From: an uncultured Pontibacter sp.
GTDB lineage: Bacteria > Bacteroidota > Bacteroidia > Cytophagales > Hymenobacteraceae
Assembly (NCBI RefSeq): GCF_947495565.1
Contig: NZ_CANLZM010000003.1
Span: 310,001 to 374,000 of the forward strand
Direction of reading: 5' to 3'
Length of the DNA stretch: 64,000 bases
Positions within the stretch are counted from its first letter, which is position 1. Every line of letters begins with the position of its first letter. Below, in pieces: positions 1 to 8,990 of the stretch. The notes under the pieces were generated by a model that was given only the letters and a program-made list of their open reading frames with translations, had not been told where the DNA came from and did not search any database. The position numbers and the translations under genes were made by a program.

Positions 1-50
1 CGGCTATACAGCCGGGCTTTGTCTATCTAGAGAGAAAGAAGGTTTCTTTT

Positions 51-398
51 TTAAGCTGAGAATGAGCTTCCGCAGCCGCAGGTGCTGGTAGCCTGTGGGT
101 TGTTAAACGTAAAACCGCGTGCATTCAGGCCGTCCTGGAAATCCACTTCCATGCCCATCACATACATGCCGTGCTTTTTGTCCATAATCAAAGTTACGCC
201 GTCCAACTGAAACGTTTCGTCAGACTCTTTCGGCTTATCAAAGCCAAGCAAGTAAGAAAGTCCGGAGCAGCCACCGCCTTGCACGCCAATGCGCAGACCA
301 TACTCAGCTGGTACGTTCTTTTCCTTCAATATATTCTTCACCTCTTCCAAGGCTTTTGGTGTCAGGGTTATAGGTGCAGTTTTGGTTTCTGTTGCCAT
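51..398 (-). CDS. A-type iron-sulfur carrier protein (HesB/IscA/ErpA family)
   Basis: Carrier that receives [Fe-S] clusters from a scaffold and passes them to apoproteins in the cytoplasm. The product is 115 residues, the usual family length. It has the three conserved cluster-binding cysteines: C44 in GGCSG, and C107 and C109 in the C-terminal CGCG motif. An upstream in-frame ATG would add 13 residues (to 437), but the chosen start (MATETK) matches family N-termini and has the ACT-ATG start context that recurs in this window. No suf or isc genes are adjacent, so this copy stands alone. Family assignment is firm. Which paralogue it is (ErpA, IscA or SufA) cannot be decided from sequence alone. 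Confidence 0.9.
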   Translation of the reverse strand: MATETKTAPITLTPKALEEVKNILKEKNVPAEYGLRIGVQGGGCSGLSYLLGFDKPKESDETFQLDGVTLIMDKKHGMYVMGMEVDFQDGLNARGFTFNNPQATSTCGCGSSFSA

Positions 399-556
399 AG
401 TATAAATGTCTTTATTTGTAGCCACAAACTTAAGCAATTATCTACAAAGATGCTTGCCAACGCTACGTTGTACTTAGTAAACAGGCAAAGCTATGAAATG
501 ATTCATGCATCTAGAATTAATTTTTTGCGATATTTATACTTTCAAACACTGAAAAT

Positions 557-1099
557 ATGGCTGACTTTTTCGCTTTACTGATAGAACTTATAAAACTTGC
601 TTTGCCTGCGCTGGTGCTGGTAGGCGGATTGTATTATTTACTGCAGAAACACTATGAGCGCGAAGAACGACTGCGGGCGGAGCATGTGCAGCAAAAAAAT
701 AGCAAAGAATCAGAAGTAGTTACGCCCATTAGGCTGCAGGCTTACGAGCGGGTGGTGCTGCTGCTGGAGCGTATAACGCCTAGCAACCTGCTGCTGCGGG
801 TAAGCCCAGCCGGACAAACTGCTGCAGAATACCACCGTTTGCTGCTCTCCGAGATAAGAAACGAGTTTAACCATAACATGTCGCAGCAGGTGTATATGAG
901 CGAGCAGGCCTGGCAGCAGGTAAACCACGCCCGCGAAGATGTGGTGAAGCTCATCAACAAAACGTACCAGGAGCTACCCGAAGGTGCCCGTGGCACTGAC
1001 CTGGCCAAACGCGTGCTGGAAACTGTGCTGGTAAATGAGCAGGATCCTACAGCTCAGGCTATCAACTTTGTGAAACAGGAGGTAAGGCAAACATTTTAA
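557..1099 (+). CDS. Membrane-anchored protein of unknown function
   Basis: The product is 180 residues. One hydrophobic segment at about residues 8-28 is followed by a charged linker and a mostly helical soluble domain rich in Gln, Glu and Arg. The layout suggests a single membrane anchor with a cytoplasmic domain. I recognise it only as a type of conserved Bacteroidota protein without a known role. It is divergent from the Fe-S carrier gene and convergent with the serC-like gene, so it is probably transcribed alone. The reading frame is supported by the membrane segment, its length, and the purine-rich codon pattern shared with neighbours. No catalytic motif was seen. Confidence 0.75.
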   Translation: MADFFALLIELIKLALPALVLVGGLYYLLQKHYEREERLRAEHVQQKNSKESEVVTPIRLQAYERVVLLLERITPSNLLLRVSPAGQTAAEYHRLLLSEIRNEFNHNMSQQVYMSEQAWQQVNHAREDVVKLINKTYQELPEGARGTDLAKRVLETVLVNEQDPTAQAINFVKQEVRQTF

Positions 1100-1175
1100 G
1101 TTAGATAGTTTAGGAGTTTGAGAGTTAAAAAGTGACTTTTCAAACCAAAGTCTATGGCGCAAACATTGGTTTGTG

Positions 1176-2270
1176 CTATGCTAAACCCTCTAACTCCCGC
1201 AGCTTTTCTAGCAGTTTCTTCACTTGCTCCATAGTATGCGCCGGAAAGTTGGCAATACGGATCTGACTCTCTTTATACTTACCGTAGCCACTGCCTACCT
1301 GCAAATCATACTTGGCTAAGTGCTTGTTTACTTCAGAGGCTGGAATAGTGGTGTTGGCTACAATAGTGGTTTTAGAGCAATGCTCCGGTTTCTGCACGGC
1401 TGGCAAAAAGATACTGCTCTGCTCCAGAAAAGCGTATACTGCTGCTGCCTTGGCCTCTGTCTCCTGCCGGATAGTAGCAATGCCAATGCGGTTCATGTCC
1501 TCCAGTACTTTGCCCAGCAAGTATATATTGAGCACGTTCGGAGTTTCTACGGTCTGGTTTTGCAGAGCCTTCTCCTGGAGCGAGGGTAACGTATGGTAAG
1601 AGCCGATAGAAATGCCGCTCTCCTGCATATCTCGGGCTTTGGCCATGCAGCGGTCGTTTACAAGCCATACGCCCAAACCCGCCGGTAAGCCGAAGCACTT
1701 CTGCACCGAAAAGTAAACTGAGTCGACCTTAGAATAATCGAATGCAGGGTAGGGGAGCGATGATACGGCATCCACATAAATAAGCGCATCCGCCGGTGAT
1801 TTTCCCCTGAATCTGCTGATATCCTCCACCGGAAGGCAAGCGCCTGAGCTTGTCTCGTTCTGGATCAGGGCCACTAACTCCGCCGTTTCCGGCACATGTA
1901 TACTTTCCAGCTCAAAGCCTTGGCTAAACGGCACCTCGTGCTGCTGCGCCTCACGGCCCAGTTCCTGCGCCATCTCATAAAATCGCTTCGAGAAAGAGCC
2001 GTTTACCAAATGGAAGCTCTCCCGGCGCACGTTGTTCTGCATAGCCCGCTCCCAAACCTCCGTAGCCGACGACACAAAGAATACTTCATACTCATCCGGC
2101 AACTGCAACAACTCGCGCAGTCCGCTTTCCGCACTAGCGTAAATCTCCTGAAACTGCTTGCTGCGGTGCGAAATGCTCCCGATTTTCTGGGCCATTGCTT
2201 CCTGCAGGTGCTGCGGCACAGTGGGGTAAAGCTCCGATGGGCCAGGGGTAAAGTATACTTTGTTGTTCAT
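1176..2270 (-). CDS. serC: Phosphoserine aminotransferase-like class V aminotransferase
   Basis: PLP-dependent aminotransferase of 364 residues that probably converts 3-phosphohydroxypyruvate to phosphoserine. Visible features are the N-terminal FTPGPSEL motif, H35-R36 in SHRSK, D167 in YVDAVSS (which would pair with the PLP ring nitrogen), and K191 in SVQKCFG as the Schiff-base lysine. It lies 119 bases downstream of the SerB-SerA fusion on the same strand. Together the two genes would supply all three steps of the phosphorylated serine pathway. The sequence is closer to the atypical SerC and alanine-glyoxylate aminotransferase group than to E. coli SerC, so the role rests partly on context. 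The start region carries a full AAGTATACTT palindrome at 2251-2260, inside the first codons. Confidence 0.85.
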   Translation of the reverse strand: MNNKVYFTPGPSELYPTVPQHLQEAMAQKIGSISHRSKQFQEIYASAESGLRELLQLPDEYEVFFVSSATEVWERAMQNNVRRESFHLVNGSFSKRFYEMAQELGREAQQHEVPFSQGFELESIHVPETAELVALIQNETSSGACLPVEDISRFRGKSPADALIYVDAVSSLPYPAFDYSKVDSVYFSVQKCFGLPAGLGVWLVNDRCMAKARDMQESGISIGSYHTLPSLQEKALQNQTVETPNVLNIYLLGKVLEDMNRIGIATIRQETEAKAAAVYAFLEQSSIFLPAVQKPEHCSKTTIVANTTIPASEVNKHLAKYDLQVGSGYGKYKESQIRIANFPAHTMEQVKKLLEKLRELEGLA

Positions 2271-2389
2271 GGCTACTGCTAAAGTATGATGTTATGGCTT
2301 AGGCTGATTTTTTACTTATGAAAGGTTTTCCTTTTCCGGAAAGATGGTAAAGCTGCTTGTTCAAAGTATAAAATCAACCTGAATTAACT

Positions 2390-4282
2390 CTAATATAGTA
2401 TGCGGAATTTGATAGTGTGCGGCACCTGCCTCATGTCACCTACTACTTGCTTGTCGTAAGCCTTATCAATGTCAGTGATTACGTAGCCTACATGTTCGTT
2501 TGTTTTGAGGTACTGGCCCAAGATGTTTACCTGGTTTTTGGCAAGCACCTGGTTGATGTTTGCCAGCACACCCGGCACGTTGGCATGTATGTGTATGAGA
2601 CGGTGTGCGTTCTTCAGCTCCGGCAGCTGCAGGTTCGGGAAGTTTACGCTGCCGTAGGTATTGCCCGAGTTGATATAGTCCATGATACGGTTCGGAACAA
2701 AATTGGCGATGTTAACCTGCGCCTCCGATGTGCTGCCCCCAACATGCGGCGTTAGTATGACATTGGGCAATCCGCACAATTCGCTCTCAAACGGGTCGCT
2801 GTTGGTGGCAGGCTCCTCAGGAAACACATCCGCGCCCACACCGCTTATCTTACCTGATTTCATACTTTGCACCAGCGCCTCGATATCCACCACATGGCCC
2901 CGGCTCAGGTTCAGGAAGATGGCGCCGTCTTTCATAGCGGCAAATTCTGCTGCCCCAAACATGTTTTTGTTTTCTGGGCGGCCATCCACGTGCAGTGTTA
3001 CGATATCGGCTTTCTCCAGTAGCTCGCGCAGGGTGCTGCACTTGCGGGCATTACCTAACTGTAGCTTCTCTACCACATCGTAATAATATACTTCCATGCC
3101 CATGGCCTCCGCTAGCACCGATAACTGCGCCCCGATATTGCCATAGCCCACAATACCTAGTTTTTTGTCGCGCACCTCAAAGCTGCCTTTTGCCGATTTA
3201 TCCCACTGGCCCAGGTGCATTTTACTGCTCTTGTCCACTACGCCGCGGCTCAGCATGATAATCTCGCCCAAAGCCAGCTCCACCACACTTCTGGTGTTGC
3301 TATAAGGAGCATTGAAAACCGTAATACCGGCCTCCAGACAGGCATCTAAATCAATCTGGTTTGTGCCGATGCAGAAGGCGCCCACGCACATCAGGCGGTT
3401 GGCATGCTCCAGCACCTTACGCGTTAAGTGGGTTTTGCTTCTGATACCAAGTATAGACACGTTCTTGATCTTCTCGCACAACTCGTCCTCATCCAGGGCT
3501 CCGCTGATGGTCTCTACCTGATAGCCTTCTCTGCGGAACAGCTCAACAGCCTGCGGATGCACATTTTCGAGCAGCAGCACGCTGATGCGGTTTTTAGGAT
3601 ATGATATGGCCATGGGTAATTTATTTTGATACAGGAATTCGTCGAGGCTTGGGGCAATATGTTCTGCTTTAGCCACTACACTCTCGCGGGCCACGTTTTC
3701 TGTGAACGCGTAAAATTTATTTGCCAGTCCGGCTTCTTTTATCTCATAATCGGTGTAGCCGTCGCCCAGCACGTAAACATCGCCAGGCAAGGCCAAATGT
3801 TCCAGCAGTTTAATCTTGCCTTTATCCAGGCTCAGCAGGTTTGCTTCATCAAAACCAACTAAATTGCCCTGCTCGTCTACCTCAAACGTATTGGCGTAGA
3901 TATTCTCCTCCTTAATGCCATACTCTGTTACAATAGGGACAATAAATTCTTTGAACCCGCTGGAGATAATAAATATCTGGTCGGCGTAGGCTTGCAGAAA
4001 ATCGCGGTTGCGGCGGATGGACTCTGATACTTTGTCTTTAAGCGTGCTGATGAGCTGCGGCAGGTGGTTTTGGTGTGCCTGCAGGAGGTTAAGGCGCTGC
4101 GTCAGCCCCTCCGAGAAGGAGCTTTGGCCGGCCATGGCACTGTCGGTAATCTGCTTTACCTGTTCCAGTATGTGTTCGCGTTCCGGGTGGTTTTGGAGCG
4201 AAATAGCCCCCAGTTCATCTAGTGCCTCAACTTGTGTAAAGGTGCTGTCAAAATCAATGATGAAGTATTTATCCTTACTCAT
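2390..4282 (-). CDS. serA: Phosphoserine phosphatase-phosphoglycerate dehydrogenase fusion
   Basis: Two enzymes of serine synthesis in one 630-residue chain. Residues 1-215 are a HAD phosphatase: D10 and D12 in DFDST (motif I), S107 in ISSG (motif II), and GDGYTD at 173-178 (motif IV). Residues 230-545 are a D-3-phosphoglycerate dehydrogenase: NAD-binding GYGNIG at 379-384, R461 in NLSRGH, and H513 in TPHVGG. Residues 555-630 form an ACT domain, the usual site of serine feedback. The enzyme would catalyse the first and last pathway steps, with the SerC-like protein encoded next to it doing the middle one. The fusion is in frame with no sign of a broken junction. A terminator for bshA separates it from the upstream gene. 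Confidence 0.92.
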   Translation of the reverse strand: MSKDKYFIIDFDSTFTQVEALDELGAISLQNHPEREHILEQVKQITDSAMAGQSSFSEGLTQRLNLLQAHQNHLPQLISTLKDKVSESIRRNRDFLQAYADQIFIISSGFKEFIVPIVTEYGIKEENIYANTFEVDEQGNLVGFDEANLLSLDKGKIKLLEHLALPGDVYVLGDGYTDYEIKEAGLANKFYAFTENVARESVVAKAEHIAPSLDEFLYQNKLPMAISYPKNRISVLLLENVHPQAVELFRREGYQVETISGALDEDELCEKIKNVSILGIRSKTHLTRKVLEHANRLMCVGAFCIGTNQIDLDACLEAGITVFNAPYSNTRSVVELALGEIIMLSRGVVDKSSKMHLGQWDKSAKGSFEVRDKKLGIVGYGNIGAQLSVLAEAMGMEVYYYDVVEKLQLGNARKCSTLRELLEKADIVTLHVDGRPENKNMFGAAEFAAMKDGAIFLNLSRGHVVDIEALVQSMKSGKISGVGADVFPEEPATNSDPFESELCGLPNVILTPHVGGSTSEAQVNIANFVPNRIMDYINSGNTYGSVNFPNLQLPELKNAHRLIHIHANVPGVLANINQVLAKNQVNILGQYLKTNEHVGYVITDIDKAYDKQVVGDMRQVPHTIKFRILY

Positions 4283-4335
4283 AAATACAAATAGCTTAAA
4301 AAGGCTTAAGGAGAGATTAAGCTTGTAAGGTATAA

Positions 4336-4374
4336 AAAAAGAACCGACCTTGCAGCAGCAGGCCGGTTCTTTTT
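4336..4374 (-). terminator. Intrinsic terminator downstream of bshA
   Basis: Inverted repeat with arms 4336-4350 and 4360-4374 (core GAACCG/CGGTTC, one mismatch) flanked by A and T runs on both sides. It lies just after the bshA stop codon and before the SerB-SerA start, so it should end bshA transcription on the minus strand. Confidence 0.8.
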
Positions 4375-4403
4375 GAAATTAAGCTTTTGTAGCGTGTAAG
4401 CCT

Positions 4404-5540
4404 TTATAGTATTGCCAGTTGCTCATCTATAATGCGCTGATAGAAACGCTCGTAAATAGGTACGATCTTCTTGATGTCGAAGTCCTTGGCGCGTATTAGG
4501 GCGTTGGCTTTAAATTTTGGAAGGTTTTCATCGTCTAATATGTGGAGGGCGTTTTCAACCATCTCATCCACAGCACCTACAGGGCTTGCAAAACCTGTTA
4601 CGCCGTTAATGTTAAGCTCCGGTATACCGCCTGCGTTAGAGGAAACAACCGGCACCTCGCAAGACATGGCCTCTAAGGCTGCCAGACCGAAGCTTTCTTT
4701 TTCAGATGGCATCAGGAAGAGGTCGGCAATAGAGAGCACCTCCTCCACAGCCTCCAGCTTGCCTAAAAAGCGCACATCCTGGCAAATTTGCAGCTCGCGG
4801 CATAGCTTCTCCATTTTAGGGCGCTCGGGGCCATCGCCTACCAGCAGCAGGCGGCTCGGTATTTTGCTGTGTACTTTTGCAAAAATCCGGATTACATCTT
4901 CCACACGCTTCACTCCTCTGAAGTTGGAGGTATGCACCAGTAATTTCTCGTTGCTTGCTGCTATAGCAGTGCGGAAATGCTCTTTTTTCTGCCGCTTAAA
5001 CTTCTCCAGGTCTATAAAGTTGGGGATAACCTCAATGTCTTTCTCAATCTGGAAAAAATCGTAGGTTTCGGAGCGTAAGCTATCGGAAACCGCCGTTACG
5101 CCATCAGACTGGTTTATGCTGAAGGTAACCACCGGCTCAAAAGAGGCGTCTTTGCCTACCAGCGTAATGTCCGTGCCGTGCAGCGTGGTGATAATAGGGA
5201 TGTTGATGCCCTTTGTGCGCAGAATTTGCTTGGCCATGTAAGCCGCCGAAGCATGCGGGATAGCGTAATGCACGTGCAGCACGTCCAGCTTCTCGAACCG
5301 CACAATATCTACCATCTTGCTTGCCAGCGCCAACTCATAAGGCGGGTACTGAAACAGCGGGTAGGTAGGGATGTATACTTCGTGATAGAAAAGATTCTCG
5401 TTGAAAACATCGAGGCGGGCAGGCTGGCTGTAGGTAATGAAATGTACTTTGTGGCCCTTCAGGGCAAGTTCTTTACCAAGCTCAGTGGCTACCACGCCAC
5501 TGCCGCCAAAAGTAGGGTAACAGACTATACCGATTCTCAT
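4404..5540 (-). CDS. bshA: N-acetyl-alpha-D-glucosaminyl L-malate synthase BshA
   Basis: GT4 glycosyltransferase that joins UDP-GlcNAc and L-malate in the first step of bacillithiol synthesis, in the cytoplasm. The 378-residue product begins with the family signature MRIGIVCYPTFGGSGVVATELG. It has the acceptor-site segment HVHYAIPHASAAY, the LHGTDIT motif, and the C-terminal donor-site motif PSEKESFGLAALEAMSCEVPV with the E-x7-E arrangement of GT4 enzymes. The length is typical. It is 73 bases downstream of the GH3/serine-hydrolase gene on the same strand and is probably cotranscribed. The start has the recurring ACT-ATG context. bshB and bshC are not in this window. Confidence 0.95.
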   Translation of the reverse strand: MRIGIVCYPTFGGSGVVATELGKELALKGHKVHFITYSQPARLDVFNENLFYHEVYIPTYPLFQYPPYELALASKMVDIVRFEKLDVLHVHYAIPHASAAYMAKQILRTKGINIPIITTLHGTDITLVGKDASFEPVVTFSINQSDGVTAVSDSLRSETYDFFQIEKDIEVIPNFIDLEKFKRQKKEHFRTAIAASNEKLLVHTSNFRGVKRVEDVIRIFAKVHSKIPSRLLLVGDGPERPKMEKLCRELQICQDVRFLGKLEAVEEVLSIADLFLMPSEKESFGLAALEAMSCEVPVVSSNAGGIPELNINGVTGFASPVGAVDEMVENALHILDDENLPKFKANALIRAKDFDIKKIVPIYERFYQRIIDEQLAIL

Positions 5541-5613
5541 AGTTCAGGATGTATGGCAAAACAACAAGTGCAGCCCCTTTTTGTTGCTGCACTCGCTAAA
5601 CTACTGATTTTTT

Positions 5614-8562
5614 TTATGTTTTAGGCACCATCGCCTTGTAGATCACATCATGTATTCTGGTACGGATGTTATACTTTACAAGCTTGTTATTGCTGGCATC
5701 CGGGTATACCCGGTTAGACAGGAAGATGTAGATCAGCTTGTTCTCTGGGTCTGACCAGGCGGCTGTTCCGGTAAAGCCGGTGTGCCCAAACGTACTCTGC
5801 GAGGCTAAGCTTGATGTTGGCCCATTGCCGTCTGGGGCGGGTTTGTCCCAGCCTAAACCACGGCGGCTGGTGTCGAACTGCCGCGTTGCAAACTCATACA
5901 CGACATCAGAAGTATAGTATCTGTGGCCGCCGTAGTTGCCGTTGTTCATGTTCATCTGCATGAGTATGGCCAGGTCGTTGGCATTGGAGAACAAACCCGC
6001 GTGACCTGCCACACCGCCCATCATGGCGGCACCCTGATCATGCACCGTACCGCGAATCAGGTTTTTACGGAAGTAATTGTCGTCTTCTGTCGGAGCGATG
6101 ATTTCGCGCGGGTGTCTAAGCAGCGGTGTATAGGTTAGCGTGCTAAGGCCAAGCGGAGCATAAAAGTTCTGGTCCAGGAACTCCTCAATAGGCTGGTTTA
6201 GCATGGTTTCTGCCACCCGCTTCATAATATAGAAACCAAGGTCGCTGTAGGCATAGTTGTAAGTACCGCTTTTTTGCTTGGGTAGCAGCGGCGTCTTCAC
6301 CGTCCAGGACCAAAGCGAGTCTTCCATGGAGTTTATGGAGTATACGCCCGGTATCACCTCGTTCATGTACATGTCGTTTTGTGTGCTGGCGTAGAAGGTT
6401 TGCTTCAGTTTGCGGTTGTCTATCGTTTTCTGCCAGGTAGGGATACCAGGTTTCAGGCCGGCCTGGTGCGCCAGGATATCACGCATTTTAAGGTTGGCTT
6501 TGTTCGTGCCTTTTACTTCAGGCAGGTAAGTGGCCAGGTTCTCGTCCAGATTAATTTTGCCCTGATCTTTCAGAAACATGATTGCCTGCAGGGTAGCGGC
6601 CACCTTAGTGATAGAGGCAATATCGTAAATGGTGTTTTTGGTTACGGGCTTAACCGCATCGTAAGTATAGTGCCCGTAGGTTTTATTGTACACCACAGTA
6701 CCATCTTTTACCACCAGCACCTGCATACCTGGCGTAGCGGCATAAGTAATAGCCTCTGTGGCAATGTTGTCAATCTGAGCAAGTGTGTTGGAGTCCATGC
6801 CCACACTTTCCGGAACGCCATACTTCAGGCGGCCTAACGTAGCGGTAGGCAGGCCTGTGCCAGCAGTATACTTCGCGGAGGCCGAGATAGGTAGCTTGCC
6901 TTGTGCGGCACGGGCACCAAACAGCACCTGCGGCACCAAGGATTGCGACACAGGATTGTCTTCGTAGCCGCTTACCAGCCACTCATTGCCCTCAAAAAGT
7001 TTCAGGCTATAGGCGTTGCCCATCACGGCCACCACTACTTTTTTGTTGGTGCGCTCGCGCAGGTACTGGATAAAAGCGAGTGTGCCTGTTCCGATGCCAA
7101 AGTTTTTGGCAGGCGTGTTGTTCATGCCATGGATGCTTACCACCACCACATTGTTATGCTGCAGTTGCGGTATAATGTTGGTAAAGGCAGAATCAGGGGC
7201 GTAGCGGTTCGGAATGCTGAAACGGTTAACAGGTGCATAATTGGCCATTGCCTCCTGAAAAGTATTATCCGCTGAAGTGCCTATGGCCACAGAGGCAATG
7301 CTGAGCGTATCCAGGTTGCGGAAAGGAATAAGGTTGCTTTTGTTTTCTACTACCGTAACAGCATGCTCGTAAAGTTGCTCCTGAATCACTCGGCTGGTTG
7401 GGCGGTCAATCTCTTCCTGCAGGTTCTCCAGCTTTACTGGTTTATACTTGTTTAAGCCGGCCCAGTACTTAGCGTGCAGGATTTTTCGCACCCGCTGGTC
7501 TATTTCAGCTTGGGTAATCTGTCCTTTTTTTACAGCTTTTGATATTTTATCTACGGCAGTGGGAACATCTTCCGGAAACAGAAGTACGTCATTACCAGCT
7601 AGTAGCGCTTTTAAGTCTACCTCGCCTGGTTTATAGTAGCGGCTAACGCCCTGCATATTTAAGGCATCGGTAAAAACAAGGCCTCTATACTTCATCTTAT
7701 CTTTTAAGAGCCCGGTAACTATGGGTTTAGAAAGCGTGGCAGCCTGGTTTTTGGTGGAGTCTACGGAAGGCAAGTATAAATGCGCCACCATCACACCCAT
7801 TACACCGGCATCGAAAGACTGCTTAAACGGGTATAGCTCCACATCTGTCAGGCGCTGCATGTTGTGCTGGATAACAGGAAGGTTGTAGTGGGAATCGGTA
7901 TCGGTGTCTCCGTGTCCGGGAAAGTGCTTGGCCACAGCCATCACACCATGGTCTTGTAAACCACGGATATAGGCGATGCCATACCTGCTCACAATTTCTT
8001 TAGTCTCCCCAAAGGAGCGGGTACCGATAACAGGATTGTTAGCATTGTTGTTTACGTCCAGAACCGGGGAGAAGCTCACGTTCACGCCAAGGCGCTTCAT
8101 CTTCAAAGCAATCTCACGGGCCATTAAGTATACATAGCGGTCGTCATGCATGGCTCCGAGCGTCATCTGGCGGGCAAAGTGCATGCTGCTGTCCAGACGC
8201 ATGTTCAGGCCCCATTCAGCATCCATGGCCACTAAAAGCGGTACTTTAGCCTGGCTTTGGAAGCGGTTGGTAAGCTTGGCCTGGCGCATAGGTCCGCCTT
8301 GCATAAACATAATGCCGCCAATGCCATACTGGCCCACCAGCGAGTCTATCTCACTTATGTGCTGCTGATTTTTGTTGGAGTAGGCGGCCACCATAAACAG
8401 CTGGCCAATGCGTTGTGAAGGAGTAAGCGAGGTCATCACACTGTCGACCCATTGCTGTTCCCGAGGGGGCGCAATAATCTCCTCTGATGGATTAAATGAC
8501 ATCAGGGGCCCCATGACAAGGAAAACAAGAATCAACACACCTACACTAAAACTCTTCAACAT
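5614..8562 (-). CDS. GH3 beta-N-acetylglucosaminidase-like/serine hydrolase fusion, exported
   Basis: Exported 982-residue protein with two catalytic domains. An N-terminal signal segment (about 1-22) is followed by a glycoside hydrolase family 3 domain of NagZ type, with KHFPGHGDTDTDSH at 212-225 and a probable nucleophile D299 in FTDALNM. The C-terminal region from about 590 is a class C beta-lactamase/DD-peptidase-like hydrolase, with S650-I-T-K653, Y772-S-D774 in the YxN position, and an HTG motif near 930. Such fusions occur in Bacteroidota and are thought to act on peptidoglycan fragments in the periplasm. The substrate here is an inference. It is the first gene of a two-gene unit with bshA. 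A TAATTTTG box lies 30 bases upstream of the start. Confidence 0.9.
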   Translation of the reverse strand: MLKSFSVGVLILVFLVMGPLMSFNPSEEIIAPPREQQWVDSVMTSLTPSQRIGQLFMVAAYSNKNQQHISEIDSLVGQYGIGGIMFMQGGPMRQAKLTNRFQSQAKVPLLVAMDAEWGLNMRLDSSMHFARQMTLGAMHDDRYVYLMAREIALKMKRLGVNVSFSPVLDVNNNANNPVIGTRSFGETKEIVSRYGIAYIRGLQDHGVMAVAKHFPGHGDTDTDSHYNLPVIQHNMQRLTDVELYPFKQSFDAGVMGVMVAHLYLPSVDSTKNQAATLSKPIVTGLLKDKMKYRGLVFTDALNMQGVSRYYKPGEVDLKALLAGNDVLLFPEDVPTAVDKISKAVKKGQITQAEIDQRVRKILHAKYWAGLNKYKPVKLENLQEEIDRPTSRVIQEQLYEHAVTVVENKSNLIPFRNLDTLSIASVAIGTSADNTFQEAMANYAPVNRFSIPNRYAPDSAFTNIIPQLQHNNVVVVSIHGMNNTPAKNFGIGTGTLAFIQYLRERTNKKVVVAVMGNAYSLKLFEGNEWLVSGYEDNPVSQSLVPQVLFGARAAQGKLPISASAKYTAGTGLPTATLGRLKYGVPESVGMDSNTLAQIDNIATEAITYAATPGMQVLVVKDGTVVYNKTYGHYTYDAVKPVTKNTIYDIASITKVAATLQAIMFLKDQGKINLDENLATYLPEVKGTNKANLKMRDILAHQAGLKPGIPTWQKTIDNRKLKQTFYASTQNDMYMNEVIPGVYSINSMEDSLWSWTVKTPLLPKQKSGTYNYAYSDLGFYIMKRVAETMLNQPIEEFLDQNFYAPLGLSTLTYTPLLRHPREIIAPTEDDNYFRKNLIRGTVHDQGAAMMGGVAGHAGLFSNANDLAILMQMNMNNGNYGGHRYYTSDVVYEFATRQFDTSRRGLGWDKPAPDGNGPTSSLASQSTFGHTGFTGTAAWSDPENKLIYIFLSNRVYPDASNNKLVKYNIRTRIHDVIYKAMVPKT

Positions 8563-8990
8563 CTACGCTACTATTTATTAATTGGAACAAGTCAAAATTA
8601 AGCCTAATTTTGCATTAGGCGGTTCGGAAATACAGAAATAAAAGTCTGATAGCCGGCTTTTTTATTAACTGGCCTGATAAGAAGAAGGAAAACTTCCTGA
8701 CAGCCTATCTGCAGCTATTGTGGCCTCAAAGGGTAGCCTTGTTTTGCTAACGCCACGTGCCCCGGCAATGATACAACTTATCGCCATACTTTTTAAGATG
8801 AAAGGAGAGGCGAATCAGTTAGCAGCTGCCCCAGCCTCTGACTGGCAGCAGTCTGTAATTTAATAATAATTTTAATCCTAAATTAGTTCTGTATTTACAA
8901 ATAAGTATAAGCAAATATTTAGCCACAATGGCAGAACAGGCTGATTTAGAATGAAAAAAACTATATAGTAATAAGGAGTTAGAAAAGCGG
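8563..8990. other. Intergenic region between divergent GH3 fusion and mutL
   Basis: 428 bases without a gene. It must hold promoters for both flanking genes. On the minus strand a TAATTTTG box (8593-8600) fits the Bacteroidota -7 element for the GH3 gene, with no clear -33 TTTG. A plus-strand TAATTTTG also occurs at 8605-8612. Nothing else recognisable was seen apart from one AAGTATA motif near 8903. Confidence 0.5.
8593..8600 (-). promoter_or_regulatory. Putative -7 box for GH3 fusion gene
   Basis: TAATTTTG on the minus strand matches TAnnTTTG and ends 30 bases before the start codon at 8562. No convincing -33 TTTG lies at the usual distance, so the call is tentative. Confidence 0.4.

Noticed and set aside
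1-50. Partial terminator CGGCT-ATAC-AGCCG at the window start
   Set aside because: Only the edge is visible and its gene is outside the window, so it cannot be assigned.
171-581. 136-codon plus-strand frame at the start
   Set aside because: Antisense to the Fe-S carrier and its upstream region; no signal or family pattern.
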